Position numbers and translations under genes: made by a program | In this document: in pieces, positions 33,343 through 42,340 of the stretch | Position numbering within the stretch: the first letter of the stretch is position 1 | Layout: each line of letters opens with the position of its first letter | Notes under the pieces: model-generated | What the model saw: only the letters and a program-made list of their open reading frames with translations | What the model was told of the DNA's origin: nothing | The model's database searches: none | Assembly: GCA_910589035.1 (NCBI GenBank) | Contig: CAJUSI010000021.1 | Span: 1 to 64,000, forward strand | Reading direction: 5' to 3' | DNA: 64,000 bases | Source: an uncultured Acetatifactor sp. | GTDB lineage: Bacteria > Bacillota > Clostridia > Lachnospirales > Lachnospiraceae

Positions 33343-34722
33343 ATGCAAAAAATATCAGGCTCTGAATTTGGAAGAAAGGTTTTGGTCTGTGCGCTTGCAG
33401 TGATGATTCTGTGCTTTGCCCTGCCGGCCTGGCACCCGGCGCAGGCGAAGGGAACCGCTGCAGAGGAAGCGTGTAAGGGAGTGGTACGCGTACTGGCCAT
33501 GTCTACGAGCGGAAGCGGGGGGACAGGGACCGCTTTCGGAGTAGGGACTGTGGGGGAACCTACGGATATCTGGGTCACCAACTGGCATGTGGTAACATCC
33601 AGCGGAAAAAATGATGTGAGGGATGTAGATGTCTACATATTTACCAGGAATGATGCCGTACTCATGGACGCGAATGGCAGTATAACTTTCGATACGACAA
33701 AAATGATAAAATGCGAGGTTATTTATATTGCCGACCAGTATCCGGATCTGGCGATTCTGAAGGCTTCCGAAGCGCCCGAGGATCATGTGGCGCTGCCTTT
33801 AAAGAACGCGGAAAGCGCTTCCCGGGGGGAGGCGGTTTATACGATAGGATATCCCGCATCGGCGGACATAGCAAACGGCGAAAGATACCTGTATGCGGAC
33901 ATCGAGCATGCGGATATCGCCGGCGGTGTTATCTCCAAATTTTTTAACTTTGAAATAGGGGGAGAAACCATGGCGATTCAGCATGACGCCCATATCAACC
34001 ATGGAAATTCGGGCGGTCCCCTGGTGGATCAGAATGGGGCGGTCATCGGGATCAACACCTACGGATACGGCGAGATGAATATGGAATATTCCGTATCTAT
34101 TTATGTGGATTATGCCATGGAGGCGCTTTACGACCTGGAAATTCCCTTCGACATCTATGGGGAGAAGGGGAAGGAAGAAGCCTTTCCGGTGGCCGCAGTG
34201 GCCGCGGCAGCGGTTGTGATAGTGGTTGTGGGGGTACTTGTCCTGGTGCTGGTAATGAACGGAAAGAAAAGGAAGGGAGCCGTCCCGGCGTCCGGTTCCG
34301 CGCAAACGGCGTCTGCGCAGCCTGTACCCGCGCAGTTTGTGCAGTCTGCGCCTGTGCAGCAGTCCCCGGTACGGCCCGCGTCTGCGCAGCCCGCCCGAAG
34401 CGTATTCTGCCTTCAGGGGGTCAGCGGAATCTTTGCAGGCAAATCTGTGCCGCTTAAGAACGGAAGGGTGCGGATCGGCAGGAACCCGGCGGAGAACGAC
34501 CTGGTATATCCGGCGGGAAGCCCGGGAATCAGCGGAAAGCATTGTGAGATTTTCCTCCATGAGGGAAAGATATTCGTTCGGGATACCGGTTCCAGCTACG
34601 GCACCTTTGTCCAGGGGAAGAAGCTTGCCGCAAACCAGCCCGTTCCGCTTCGGGAGGGAGAGACTTTTTATCTGGCCAAACCCGACGAAAGCTTTACGGT
34701 GAGCAGAAAGCCCGCGGGCTGA
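33343..34722 (+). CDS. Membrane-anchored trypsin-like protease with cytoplasmic FHA domain
   Basis: Product of 459 residues. Signal sequence about 1-35, HtrA/trypsin-like domain about 45-270 with the triad in TNWHVV, DQYPDLAILK and HGNSGGPLV, one membrane span about 283-305, a Pro/Ala/Gln-rich linker and a C-terminal FHA domain (RIGRNPAENDLVYPAGSPGI, then SGKHCEIF and GSSYGTFVQG). The topology puts the protease outside and the phospho-threonine reader inside. First gene of the module after its own promoter. The outer domain may cleave or sense an envelope protein, with the FHA linking it to kinase activity; this is inference. Confidence 0.88.
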   Translation: MQKISGSEFGRKVLVCALAVMILCFALPAWHPAQAKGTAAEEACKGVVRVLAMSTSGSGGTGTAFGVGTVGEPTDIWVTNWHVVTSSGKNDVRDVDVYIFTRNDAVLMDANGSITFDTTKMIKCEVIYIADQYPDLAILKASEAPEDHVALPLKNAESASRGEAVYTIGYPASADIANGERYLYADIEHADIAGGVISKFFNFEIGGETMAIQHDAHINHGNSGGPLVDQNGAVIGINTYGYGEMNMEYSVSIYVDYAMEALYDLEIPFDIYGEKGKEEAFPVAAVAAAAVVIVVVGVLVLVLVMNGKKRKGAVPASGSAQTASAQPVPAQFVQSAPVQQSPVRPASAQPARSVFCLQGVSGIFAGKSVPLKNGRVRIGRNPAENDLVYPAGSPGISGKHCEIFLHEGKIFVRDTGSSYGTFVQGKKLAANQPVPLREGETFYLAKPDESFTVSRKPAG

Positions 34723-34798
34723 GAGATTTTCCGACGAATAGTGAAGCTTTGGTTCTGGATTGTATAGATTAGAAAATAGGAAAGGGAGAAAGAGACAG

Positions 34799-36088
34799 AT
34801 GAGGAAAGCTTGGAAGAGCATATTGACAGTATGCATGATAGTGATTCTGACAGCAGGAGCAGCCTTTTCCCTGCAGGGGAAGGTCTGGGCGATGGATGCG
34901 CCTGCAGCAAGCTGTATCAACATGCTGGCGTTCTATGATCAAAACGGAGAACTGATCGCAACCACACCTGCCATTGGAGTGCAGGATGAATCCACTCCTT
35001 TCGCCATATCGGCGTATGCGGGCAATGCTACGTTTTCATACGCCCAGTTTGTCACTGATATTGCCGAATATGACCTGGAGTATAGCGGTGGGAATGAGAG
35101 TTTGGGTATCTCTATGTGGTCTATTGTGGGAAACAGTGCGAACGACAGCGCGTTTCTTCCGGCGGAGCTTGCCTATGAGGGTGAGAACGTCGCAGTGGTC
35201 TATTATAGCAAAGTGAACGGAGATGTAGACAGACTGTACCAGGAAATGACACTGACAGGATGGAAAGACAAACAATTGATAGCGGACAGTTATCCCTCAG
35301 GGGACATATTTTATCCTGCCGCCATCGTGAACCAGAACGGACAGCTTGTGGGTGTGCTTTTGAAAGAAGGGGTAGCATGGGATCCCTGGGGCAGTGAAGA
35401 GACCTTTTATGGTTCTGGCGGTTCAGGCGGTTCCGGTGGTTCGGGTGGTTCCGGCGGTTCAGGCGGTTCCGGCGGTTCCGGCGGTTCGGGTGGCTCAGGT
35501 GGTTCAGGCGGCTCCGACGGTTCGAGAAATACGGCTCCTGACCTGCGGGGGATTTTCTCTTCAGATGACGAGGACGAGGATGATGAAAAGGAAGAAAAGG
35601 GAAGCGGGCTGCTGATACCTATTCTGATAGGCGGCGTGGCCGTCGTTGTGGTGGCTGCCGTTGTTGTTGTGGTGCTGGTGAGCAGGAAAAATAAAAAGTC
35701 CGCAGCCGCGCCGGCGGCTCCTTCGCCTGGTTCTGGCGCGTCTTTCCAGGGAGGAGCGGCACCCCAGGGGGGAACCGGGCAGCTTTGGCTGGCGGCCAGG
35801 GGCGGCCGTATGGACGGGAGAGTGCATCCTGTGGATAGTGGGGAAATCACCATCGGCAGGGATGTTTCCTCCACGATCTGTTATCCTCCGGATACGCCGG
35901 GCGTAAGCCGCGTCCATGCGAAATTGTACCGGGAAGGCGCAAGGCTGATGCTGATGGACTGCAGTTCCAGCGCTGGGACATTCCTGAACCGGATTGGCAG
36001 GCTGGAGCCCATGAGGCCTGTGGAGGTGTACGCCGGGGATGTGTTCTATGTGGGCGAGGCGACCAACAGCTTTGAGATCAAAAGCTGA
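34799..36088 (+). CDS. Membrane FHA protein with Gly-Ser spacer
   Basis: Product of 429 residues. Signal sequence about 1-31, extracellular domain about 35-200 without an obvious active site (it may be a degenerate relative of the protease next door, as it includes a PAAIVNQNGQLVGVLL end), a (Gly-Gly-Ser) run at about 204-241 coded by 9-bp repeats, an acidic stretch, a membrane span about 271-297, and a C-terminal FHA domain (TIGRDVSSTICYPPDTPGVS, then RVHAKL and SSAGTFLN). ATG 34799 is preferred, with GGGAGAAAG upstream; an ATG at 34760 lacks a site. Same topology as the preceding protease-FHA protein. Confidence 0.8.
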   Translation: MRKAWKSILTVCMIVILTAGAAFSLQGKVWAMDAPAASCINMLAFYDQNGELIATTPAIGVQDESTPFAISAYAGNATFSYAQFVTDIAEYDLEYSGGNESLGISMWSIVGNSANDSAFLPAELAYEGENVAVVYYSKVNGDVDRLYQEMTLTGWKDKQLIADSYPSGDIFYPAAIVNQNGQLVGVLLKEGVAWDPWGSEETFYGSGGSGGSGGSGGSGGSGGSGGSGGSGGSGGSGGSDGSRNTAPDLRGIFSSDDEDEDDEKEEKGSGLLIPILIGGVAVVVVAAVVVVVLVSRKNKKSAAAPAAPSPGSGASFQGGAAPQGGTGQLWLAARGGRMDGRVHPVDSGEITIGRDVSSTICYPPDTPGVSRVHAKLYREGARLMLMDCSSSAGTFLNRIGRLEPMRPVEVYAGDVFYVGEATNSFEIKS

Positions 36089-36140
36089 TGAAACATATAA
36101 TTAAAGCAGCGAATTTAGAAAGCAGCGAACCGGATGAGAA

Positions 36141-36271
36141 ATAGACTCTCGGAATCCAGACAGGCAAAACCAGGGTTCTGATTAAACAGGGAGCAGGAAA
36201 AGAGGGGGAACCGGTGAAAAAGGTTCCAAAAAAGTTCTGCAGAAAGCGGAAGAGAGATTTCGAGAGTATAT
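36141..36271. repeat. Inverted-repeat element, family II, copy 2 (inside the operon)
   Basis: Starts ATAGACTCTCGGAATCC and ends TTTCGAGAGTATATG; close match to 21942-22072. It occupies most of the 229-bp gap between two FHA genes of the module, so it may affect their coupling. Confidence 0.8.
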
Positions 36272-36317
36272 GAGAACTGAAAGGGAGGCTGCAAAGCGAA
36301 AACAGGAGGACAGCAGG

Positions 36318-37025
36318 ATGGAATTTAAGAGATGCAGCAAAGGACATTTTTATGATCCCAGTGTAACGAGCACTTGCCCCCAGTGCGCGGCGGAGGAAAG
36401 AATGGGGCAGAACGCGGCTTTTCAGGCGGATTTGGGAGTGACGGCTCCCGTTTCCAACATTGAAGATTATGGTGCGACAGCGCCCGTTGCCGGCATGGAC
36501 GACTATGGCGCAACGACTCCTATATCCAGCGTGGATAACTTCGGGGCTACGGAACCCATTTACGGCAGAGGGGGAGACATGGGAGAAACCATGCCGCCCA
36601 TGCAGGATAATGGGTTCGGCGGAAACGGCGTGGAGGACTATGAAGAGGCGACGCAGCCAGTGTCCCTTGGCGGAATAGTGGGCTTCACGCCGGTAACAGG
36701 ATGGCTGGTATGTGTGGAAGGCCCGGCGAGAGGAAGAGACTTCCGCATCAGGGCAGGCTACAACTATATAGGCCGTGCGGAGCATATGGATATTTGTGTC
36801 ACGGGAGATAACAAGATCGGCCGCGAGCGCCATGCGATGATCGCATACGATCCGGAGGAGAAGGTATTTTTCTTCGGCCCGGCGGACGGGAAGAGCATTG
36901 TGAGGCTCAACGGCAAGATGGTTATGGTGCCTGCGGAAATCAAGGCGCACGACGTGCTTACAATAGGCATCACGAAACTGATGTTTGTGCCGCTTTGCGG
37001 GGAAAGGTTCAGCTGGGATGCTTAA
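36318..37025 (+). CDS. Soluble FHA protein with zinc-knuckle-like start and GATxPI repeats
   Basis: Product of 235 residues, no membrane segment. The N-terminus CSKGHFYDPSVTSTCPQC has a Cx(12-13)CxxC spacing like a small metal knuckle. Residues about 35-85 repeat the motif (D/N)(Y/F)GAT(A/T/E)P(V/I) three or four times, giving possible phospho-threonine sites. The C-terminal FHA domain starts WLVCVEGPARGRDFRIRAGY and YIGRAEHMDICV; the usual Ser before the His is replaced (KIGRERHAMI). The RBS GGAGGACAG is strong. It may be a scaffold: phosphorylated on the repeats and bound by other FHA domains. Confidence 0.8.
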   Translation: MEFKRCSKGHFYDPSVTSTCPQCAAEERMGQNAAFQADLGVTAPVSNIEDYGATAPVAGMDDYGATTPISSVDNFGATEPIYGRGGDMGETMPPMQDNGFGGNGVEDYEEATQPVSLGGIVGFTPVTGWLVCVEGPARGRDFRIRAGYNYIGRAEHMDICVTGDNKIGRERHAMIAYDPEEKVFFFGPADGKSIVRLNGKMVMVPAEIKAHDVLTIGITKLMFVPLCGERFSWDA

Positions 37026-38391
37026 GGGTGGACTGTGGAAGGCGGCAGACTCCGAAGGGGACGACTCCATGAGGGGATTTGGGGGCGGACTTTTCCGTCC
37101 CGGGGAAGAGGACTCCGAAGAAGAGAATTCGGAAGAAGGAAGCTCCGAAGAAGGGAATTCTGAGGAGGAAAGCTCCGGGGAGGGGAATTCTGAGGAAGAA
37201 AGCTCCGGAGAAGAGAATTCGGAAGAGGGAAGCTCCGGGGAAGGGAATTCCGAGGAGGAAAGCTCTGAGGAAGAGAATTCCGGGGAACAAAGTTCCGGAG
37301 AAGAAGTTCCCGGGAAAGAGATTGACGGGGAGGAAGATTCTCAGGATTCCAGGACAGAGACCCTGCTGAAGGATTCCCAGGATGCCCTGGAGAAGCCGGA
37401 CAGCGGATTCAGCCCTGTTTTTGCTCTGCTTCTGGGGATTGCGGCGATTGCAATTTTCCTCATGGGCCTGGGTCTGGGCCGGGCATGGGGGAAAAAGAAA
37501 TCCGGCGCCGGAAAGAGAAGGGAAACCATGAAAAAGGATCCGGGATTCACACAGAAGTATCCGGAGGCGGGAGTAAAAAATCCGAAATTCACAGAGCAGC
37601 TCTCAAAGGCGGAGGAGACTCCTGCGCTTTTGGGCGTGGAGGGCAGGCTGCCCGGAAACGCCGGAACGGTAGGGAAGCTGCATAATATCGGCATGCGGAA
37701 TTCCCAGCAGGACAGCCTTGGAGTGACGGGATACAGCGGAGGCCTGTTTGCGGTAGTGGCCGACGGTATGGGCGGTCTCTCCGATGGTGACAAGGTAAGC
37801 CAGAAGGTGGTTCTGACTATGCTCCAGGATGCCGTAAAGCTCAGCGGAGGAAAGACGGCAGGAATGCTCTGGCATATGACAGCCCATGTGAACCGGGAAG
37901 TGAATCATATGCTGGGAGCGGCGAATCAGTATAAAAGCGGTTCCACTCTGATCGCCGTACTGGTGGAGAACGGAAGCTTTCAATGGATATCCGTGGGAGA
38001 CAGCAGGATCTATTTGTACAGGCAGGGACAGCTTCTGCAGATGAACCGGGAGCATGTTTATGAGGTTGATCTGCGTCATAAGGCAGTCAATGGCCTTCTG
38101 AGTTTTGCGGAGGCAGCCGCCGACCCTCAGAAAAAGCATATCGCCAGCTTTATCGGCATGGGTGAGCTGAAATATGTGGACAGCTGCATGCGCCCCATGC
38201 CCACATGTGCCGGGGACAGGCTGCTGCTGATGAGCGACGGGGTATTCAACACCCTTTCGGAGGAGGAAATCCGCGCTGTTCTGCTGCGCGGGGAGAACGC
38301 CGAGAATACCGCCGCCATACTGGAGGAACAGGTGCTGGCGCGCAGAAACCCGAAGCAGGACAATTTTACGGCCGTCATTTTAGATCTCTGA
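37018..38391 (+). CDS. Membrane PP2C-type Ser/Thr phosphatase with acidic repeat domain
   Basis: Product of 457 residues from ATG 37018 (overlapping the previous gene by 8 bp); a second candidate start is 37069. Residues about 25-105 are a Ser/Glu repeat (SSEEGNSEEESSGEG type), residues about 131-158 a membrane span, and about 215-457 a PP2C phosphatase. Metal-binding motifs are NSQQDSLG, VADGMGGLSDGD, VGDSRIYLY, MSDGVFNTL and QDNFTAVI. The positive charges after the span place the phosphatase inside and the acidic repeats outside. It would reverse the kinases' phosphorylation. Confidence 0.85.
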   Translation: MLKGGLWKAADSEGDDSMRGFGGGLFRPGEEDSEEENSEEGSSEEGNSEEESSGEGNSEEESSGEENSEEGSSGEGNSEEESSEEENSGEQSSGEEVPGKEIDGEEDSQDSRTETLLKDSQDALEKPDSGFSPVFALLLGIAAIAIFLMGLGLGRAWGKKKSGAGKRRETMKKDPGFTQKYPEAGVKNPKFTEQLSKAEETPALLGVEGRLPGNAGTVGKLHNIGMRNSQQDSLGVTGYSGGLFAVVADGMGGLSDGDKVSQKVVLTMLQDAVKLSGGKTAGMLWHMTAHVNREVNHMLGAANQYKSGSTLIAVLVENGSFQWISVGDSRIYLYRQGQLLQMNREHVYEVDLRHKAVNGLLSFAEAAADPQKKHIASFIGMGELKYVDSCMRPMPTCAGDRLLLMSDGVFNTLSEEEIRAVLLRGENAENTAAILEEQVLARRNPKQDNFTAVILDL

Positions 38392-38415
38392 TCCTCCGGA
38401 AAGGCGATGGTAGCT

Positions 38416-39807
38416 ATGGAATCAAGAGAACTGTGTACCTATTGCATGTCTGGTTATCTGCAGGGAGGGGCCTGCACGGGCTGCGGAAGGTCTGCAGAGC
38501 AGGAGAAACTGCGGCCCCTGCAGACACTGCCCGCCCGCTGCCTGCTGGGAGGCGGGCAGTATTATCTGGGCAGGGTCCTGGGAAGCGGCGGTTTCGGTAT
38601 CACCTATCTTGCCTGGGATAAAGCGAATGGCCGAAAGACGGTGGTAAAGGAGCTTTTTCCCAGGCATCTTGTGAGCCGGGAAGAAAACAATGCCGCGGTC
38701 AGAGTACAGGAGGGACTACGGGGGGACTTTCAGCACTCCATGCTTCGGTTTCAACAGGAGGCTCAGGCGCTGTATGAGCTCAGAGGTGTGCCGGAGATTA
38801 TCAATGTGCACCGCCTGTTCGAGGAGAACGGAACGGCATATTATGTGATGGAATATCTGGACGGACAGGACCTGAAGGGATACCTGGCGAAAAACGGCAC
38901 GATGAGCTGGGAGCAGTTCAAGGCTCCGGCTCACATGATGTTAAAAGCGCTGAAGGCAGTCCATGAGAGACAGATGATCCACCGGGATATCAGCCCGGAT
39001 AATATTTTTATGCTTCGGGGAGGCGGGGCGAAGCTCATCGATTTCGGTAATGCCCGCAGCTATATGTCCGCGAGCCCTTTGACAAAAATATTAAAGACTC
39101 ACTTTGCACCTCCGGAGCAGTTCAGCGACGAGGCCAGGCAGGGACCGTGGACGGATATCTATGCGCTGAGCGTCACAATGTACTATGCCCTGAGCGGAAT
39201 GCTGCCGGCGCCAGCTACGGAGAGAGTGATTTCCGTGAACATGCAGGGCAGCGATCCGGTAAAGTCTCTTGGGCAGGTATGTCCGGGGATTCCCTCTTAT
39301 GTGGCTCAGGCCATCGATACAGGAATGGCAGTGAAGGTGCAGGACCGTTATCAGACGGTATCGGATTTCGCGGAAAGGCTTTTTCCAGGTTTATGGAAAC
39401 CACAGGCAGCTCCGCGTTCGGAGAATTCCCAGATTCAGAACACCCGTTCTTCTGTGCCGCGACAGCCCAGGATGGCTCCGCCGCACGGACGGAGCGCGGA
39501 AGCGCTTCCGGTGCTCAGATGTGTGGAGGGAAAGATGAAGGGGCGTCAGCTGCTCCTGCGCCCGGGAGTTCAGGAGAGACTGGGCAGAGACGGCGGGGCT
39601 TCCATAGAATATCCGTCGAACAGCCCCGGAGTCAGCAGACATCAATGCAGCTTCATGGCGGACAACAAAAAGCAGGTGTATGTCCGGGATGACGGTTCCT
39701 CCTACGGTACGCTGCTGAACGGAAAGTCATTAAAGCCCATGGAATGGTATCCGGTGCAGAGAGGCAGCAGCATTCGTTTCGCGAAAGAAGAGTACAGGAT
39801 TGTATGA
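38416..39807 (+). CDS. Soluble Ser/Thr kinase with FHA domain
   Basis: Product of 464 residues. Zinc-ribbon-like start (CTYCMSG...CTGCGRS), kinase about 48-310 (LGSGGFGITYLAWD, VVKELFP, HRDISPDN, DFGNARSY, FAPPEQF), and a C-terminal FHA domain about 365-464 (RLGRDGGASIEYPSNSPGVS, then GSSYGTLLNG). It has no membrane span. Like the two membrane kinases it has Ser at the position of the catalytic-loop Lys. In the FHA domain the usual SxxH reads SRHQC, so binding may be altered. Start 38416 or 38407. Coupled to the PP2C gene that follows. Confidence 0.88.
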   Translation: MESRELCTYCMSGYLQGGACTGCGRSAEQEKLRPLQTLPARCLLGGGQYYLGRVLGSGGFGITYLAWDKANGRKTVVKELFPRHLVSREENNAAVRVQEGLRGDFQHSMLRFQQEAQALYELRGVPEIINVHRLFEENGTAYYVMEYLDGQDLKGYLAKNGTMSWEQFKAPAHMMLKALKAVHERQMIHRDISPDNIFMLRGGGAKLIDFGNARSYMSASPLTKILKTHFAPPEQFSDEARQGPWTDIYALSVTMYYALSGMLPAPATERVISVNMQGSDPVKSLGQVCPGIPSYVAQAIDTGMAVKVQDRYQTVSDFAERLFPGLWKPQAAPRSENSQIQNTRSSVPRQPRMAPPHGRSAEALPVLRCVEGKMKGRQLLLRPGVQERLGRDGGASIEYPSNSPGVSRHQCSFMADNKKQVYVRDDGSSYGTLLNGKSLKPMEWYPVQRGSSIRFAKEEYRIV

Positions 39808-39825
39808 TGGAAGTGAGGAAAAAAC

Positions 39826-40548
39826 GTGGGAAATGTTACGACATACGGGTATTCTGATGCAGGAGGCCGTCCTGAGAACGAGGATCACGGCGGCATTTTT
39901 GTGACTTCGAAAAATTTGATTGCGGTTGTGGCGGACGGACTGGGAGGACAGGGAGAGGGCGGAGCCGCGTCTGCCCTGGCCCTGGAGGTGCTGTCTAAAT
40001 GCGGCGCGGAGGGCGGACTGCCCGGACGGGAAACACTGGAAACGTATTTCGACCAGGCAAACCGGGCTATTTTGCAGCGCCAGGAGAATCAGACCCATAT
40101 GAAAACAACGGCGGTGTATCTGTGTATCTGTGAGGGCAATGCGGTCTGGGCCCATATCGGAGATTCCCGTCTGTATCATTTTTATCAGAATCGTTTATGT
40201 GATTTCACTCTCGACCACAGCGTCTCCCAGGTGGCGGTGTACCTGGGTGAAATCCAGCGGAAGGATATTCCGCGCCATGAGGGGCGGAGCCGCCTTTTGC
40301 GGGCTTTGGGGTGTGAGGAGATTGCTCCGGAGATCCGGGAGCCCATCCGTCTGGAGACCGGGAGACATGCCTTTCTGTTATGCTCGGACGGATTTTGGGA
40401 ATATCTCGGGGATGAAGAGATGGAAAAGGCGCTTGCCAGAGCGAAAACGGCGGAGCAATGGGTGGATTCCCTGAGAAAAAAAGCCGGGAAGCGCTTTTGC
40501 CAGGGAAATGATAACAATACGGCCATGGCGGTCATTTTGGAGGTGTAA
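39826..40548 (+). CDS. Soluble PP2C-type Ser/Thr phosphatase
   Basis: A 240-residue single-domain PP2C. Motifs GYSDAGGRPENEDHGG, VADGLGGQGEGG, IGDSRLYHFY, LCSDGFWEYL and NDNNTAMAVILEV contain the metal-binding acidic residues. The start is GTG after GAGGAAAAAAC. Its stop lies 3 bp before the next gene, so the genes form a tight operon. Different sequence from the membrane PP2C upstream, so each probably has a distinct target. Confidence 0.88.
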   Translation: MGNVTTYGYSDAGGRPENEDHGGIFVTSKNLIAVVADGLGGQGEGGAASALALEVLSKCGAEGGLPGRETLETYFDQANRAILQRQENQTHMKTTAVYLCICEGNAVWAHIGDSRLYHFYQNRLCDFTLDHSVSQVAVYLGEIQRKDIPRHEGRSRLLRALGCEEIAPEIREPIRLETGRHAFLLCSDGFWEYLGDEEMEKALARAKTAEQWVDSLRKKAGKRFCQGNDNNTAMAVILEV

Positions 40549-40551
40549 GAG

Positions 40552-42240
40552 GTGAAGGGAAGAAGAAAGCATTGGCAGGGAGTGCGTCTGCTGAGTACGC
40601 TGTGTGCGGCGGTCTGCGTCTGGTATCTGTCCGTGTCGGCAGGCCTGACCGCAGGCCTGAACACATTTCTGCAGGGATACCGGGCGGAAGATGGAAAGAT
40701 AGAGGTTTATTGCTCTAATCTGGAAACCGCGGCAGGGGAGGAGATCAAACCGGAGCTTTTTACGGCGTCCGTCAGCGGACAGCCTGTAGAAATTACCGAT
40801 GTCACTACCGTAGGGGAGCAGAAGGAGGGTATTACCTTTTACTGTCTGGTGGATGTGTCCGGTTCCATGAACAATGAACAGATGGCTCAGGCGAAGGATG
40901 TGCTGTACGCTATCTGCGAGGGCCTGGAAGGCGACGACAATATGGTGGTGGGGGAACTGGGAACTGCGCTGGAGGTCTCGGAGTTCCTCACGGACAAGGA
41001 AGAGATCCGGGGGCGGATAGACGCTCTGGTTGCGGACAACGATTATACGGCCCTGTACGATGCGGTCATTGACAGTATCTCTGCTCTGCAGAGCAATAAG
41101 AGCTGTAATCCGAAGAAGTGCCTTGTCCTGATTTCCGACGGAGATAATAAAACCGTGATCGGTAAAACCAGGCAGGAAGCGCTGGATGCCGTGGAGGATT
41201 CCAGAATTCCCATGTATACGGTGGCGGCGCTGAAAAATTCCCATACCCGCCAGCAGATAGAGTATGCGGAGAATCTGGGCGCCTTTGCGAGACAGTCCGC
41301 GGGGGGAAAGGATTATGTGCCCCGGGTGGACGGGATTGAGGCTTCCGGAGTGGGGGAGGACATTCTCCAGGACACCCGCGGAGGACAGATCCTGATTATC
41401 GATATGGCCGGAGTGAAGGCGGAGCGGGAAGAGGTGCTGCTCAGCATAGGATTTGATGCGGGAGAGGACGTTTATACCGATACTCTCTATCTCTATGCCG
41501 CCGATCTTCCGGCCCCGGAGGAAGTGCCTTCTTCTGAGCCGGAAGAATCGAAGGAGGGAGAAGAAGATACTCTGCCGGAGTCATCCGGACCGGAAGAATC
41601 GGAGAACCCGGAAGAAGCCCCTTCCGAAGAGCAAAACGAACCGGAGTCTCTGGAGAAATTTATTTCCGAGAACCTGATTTTGATCTGTGCTGCGGGTGCG
41701 GGCGCACTTCTTTTGATTATTGTTATCGTGGCGGTGATCGTATCCTCCCGTAAAAAGAAGAAAAAACGTGCTCTGGCGGAAGCAGAGGCGGCCCGGTCCG
41801 CAGAGGAAGCCGCACGAGCCGCGGAGGAAGCTGCGCAGAAAGAAGCGTCCATGGCCTCCGAAGCCGTGCCGGAGGAGGCGAAAGCGCAAGCCGGCGGGAG
41901 CAAGCCGGCGGGACCCTGCTATGAGGTGAAATTCATAGCGGTGGGGTATGAGAATATTGTGTTTATACTGCATATTCCGGAGGAGAAAACGCTCACGGTG
42001 GGGCGGAATTCAAAAGCCGATCTGGTGCTGAATGGCGAGGACAGAAGGTTGTCTTCCATACATTTCAGGGTGAGATGTATGCAGGGTGTCATGAATGTAT
42101 GGGATGCGGATTCTCAGAACGGAACGTTTGTAAACGGCGTACCGATCAAACAGATCGGTATGGCTACCGTGCAGAATAATGATCTGCTCCGCGTGGGCGG
42201 ATATGAATACAGGATATTCATCAGGAAAGAGAAATCCTGA
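40552..42240 (+). CDS. Membrane VWA-domain protein with cytoplasmic FHA domain
   Basis: Product of 562 residues. N-terminal signal/span about 12-35, a von Willebrand A domain about 80-270 with a MIDAS motif (DVSGSMN) and SDGDN, a Glu/Pro-rich stalk about 320-365, a membrane span about 374-400, an Ala/Glu coiled linker, and a C-terminal FHA domain (TVGRNSKADLVLNGEDRRLS, then SIHFRV and NGTFVNG) with all usual binding residues. The start is GTG 40552, with GGAGGTGTAAGA upstream. The VWA domain would face outside and bind metal-dependently to a protein partner. Topology matches the protease-FHA and GGS-FHA proteins. Confidence 0.88.
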   Translation: MKGRRKHWQGVRLLSTLCAAVCVWYLSVSAGLTAGLNTFLQGYRAEDGKIEVYCSNLETAAGEEIKPELFTASVSGQPVEITDVTTVGEQKEGITFYCLVDVSGSMNNEQMAQAKDVLYAICEGLEGDDNMVVGELGTALEVSEFLTDKEEIRGRIDALVADNDYTALYDAVIDSISALQSNKSCNPKKCLVLISDGDNKTVIGKTRQEALDAVEDSRIPMYTVAALKNSHTRQQIEYAENLGAFARQSAGGKDYVPRVDGIEASGVGEDILQDTRGGQILIIDMAGVKAEREEVLLSIGFDAGEDVYTDTLYLYAADLPAPEEVPSSEPEESKEGEEDTLPESSGPEESENPEEAPSEEQNEPESLEKFISENLILICAAGAGALLLIIVIVAVIVSSRKKKKKRALAEAEAARSAEEAARAAEEAAQKEASMASEAVPEEAKAQAGGSKPAGPCYEVKFIAVGYENIVFILHIPEEKTLTVGRNSKADLVLNGEDRRLSSIHFRVRCMQGVMNVWDADSQNGTFVNGVPIKQIGMATVQNNDLLRVGGYEYRIFIRKEKS

Positions 42241-42340
42241 AAGGCAGACAGAGCGGGTAAAATGGGCTTTGGTGAAATCATGTTCGGAAGAGAAAAGTGC
42301 GGTCAGGACTGTACTTCGACCAGAAAGGATAGGTAGGGAT

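Noticed and set aside
34799..36088. Second active serine protease
   Set aside because: Outer domain of the GGS-FHA protein lacks His-Asp-Ser motifs seen in its neighbour.
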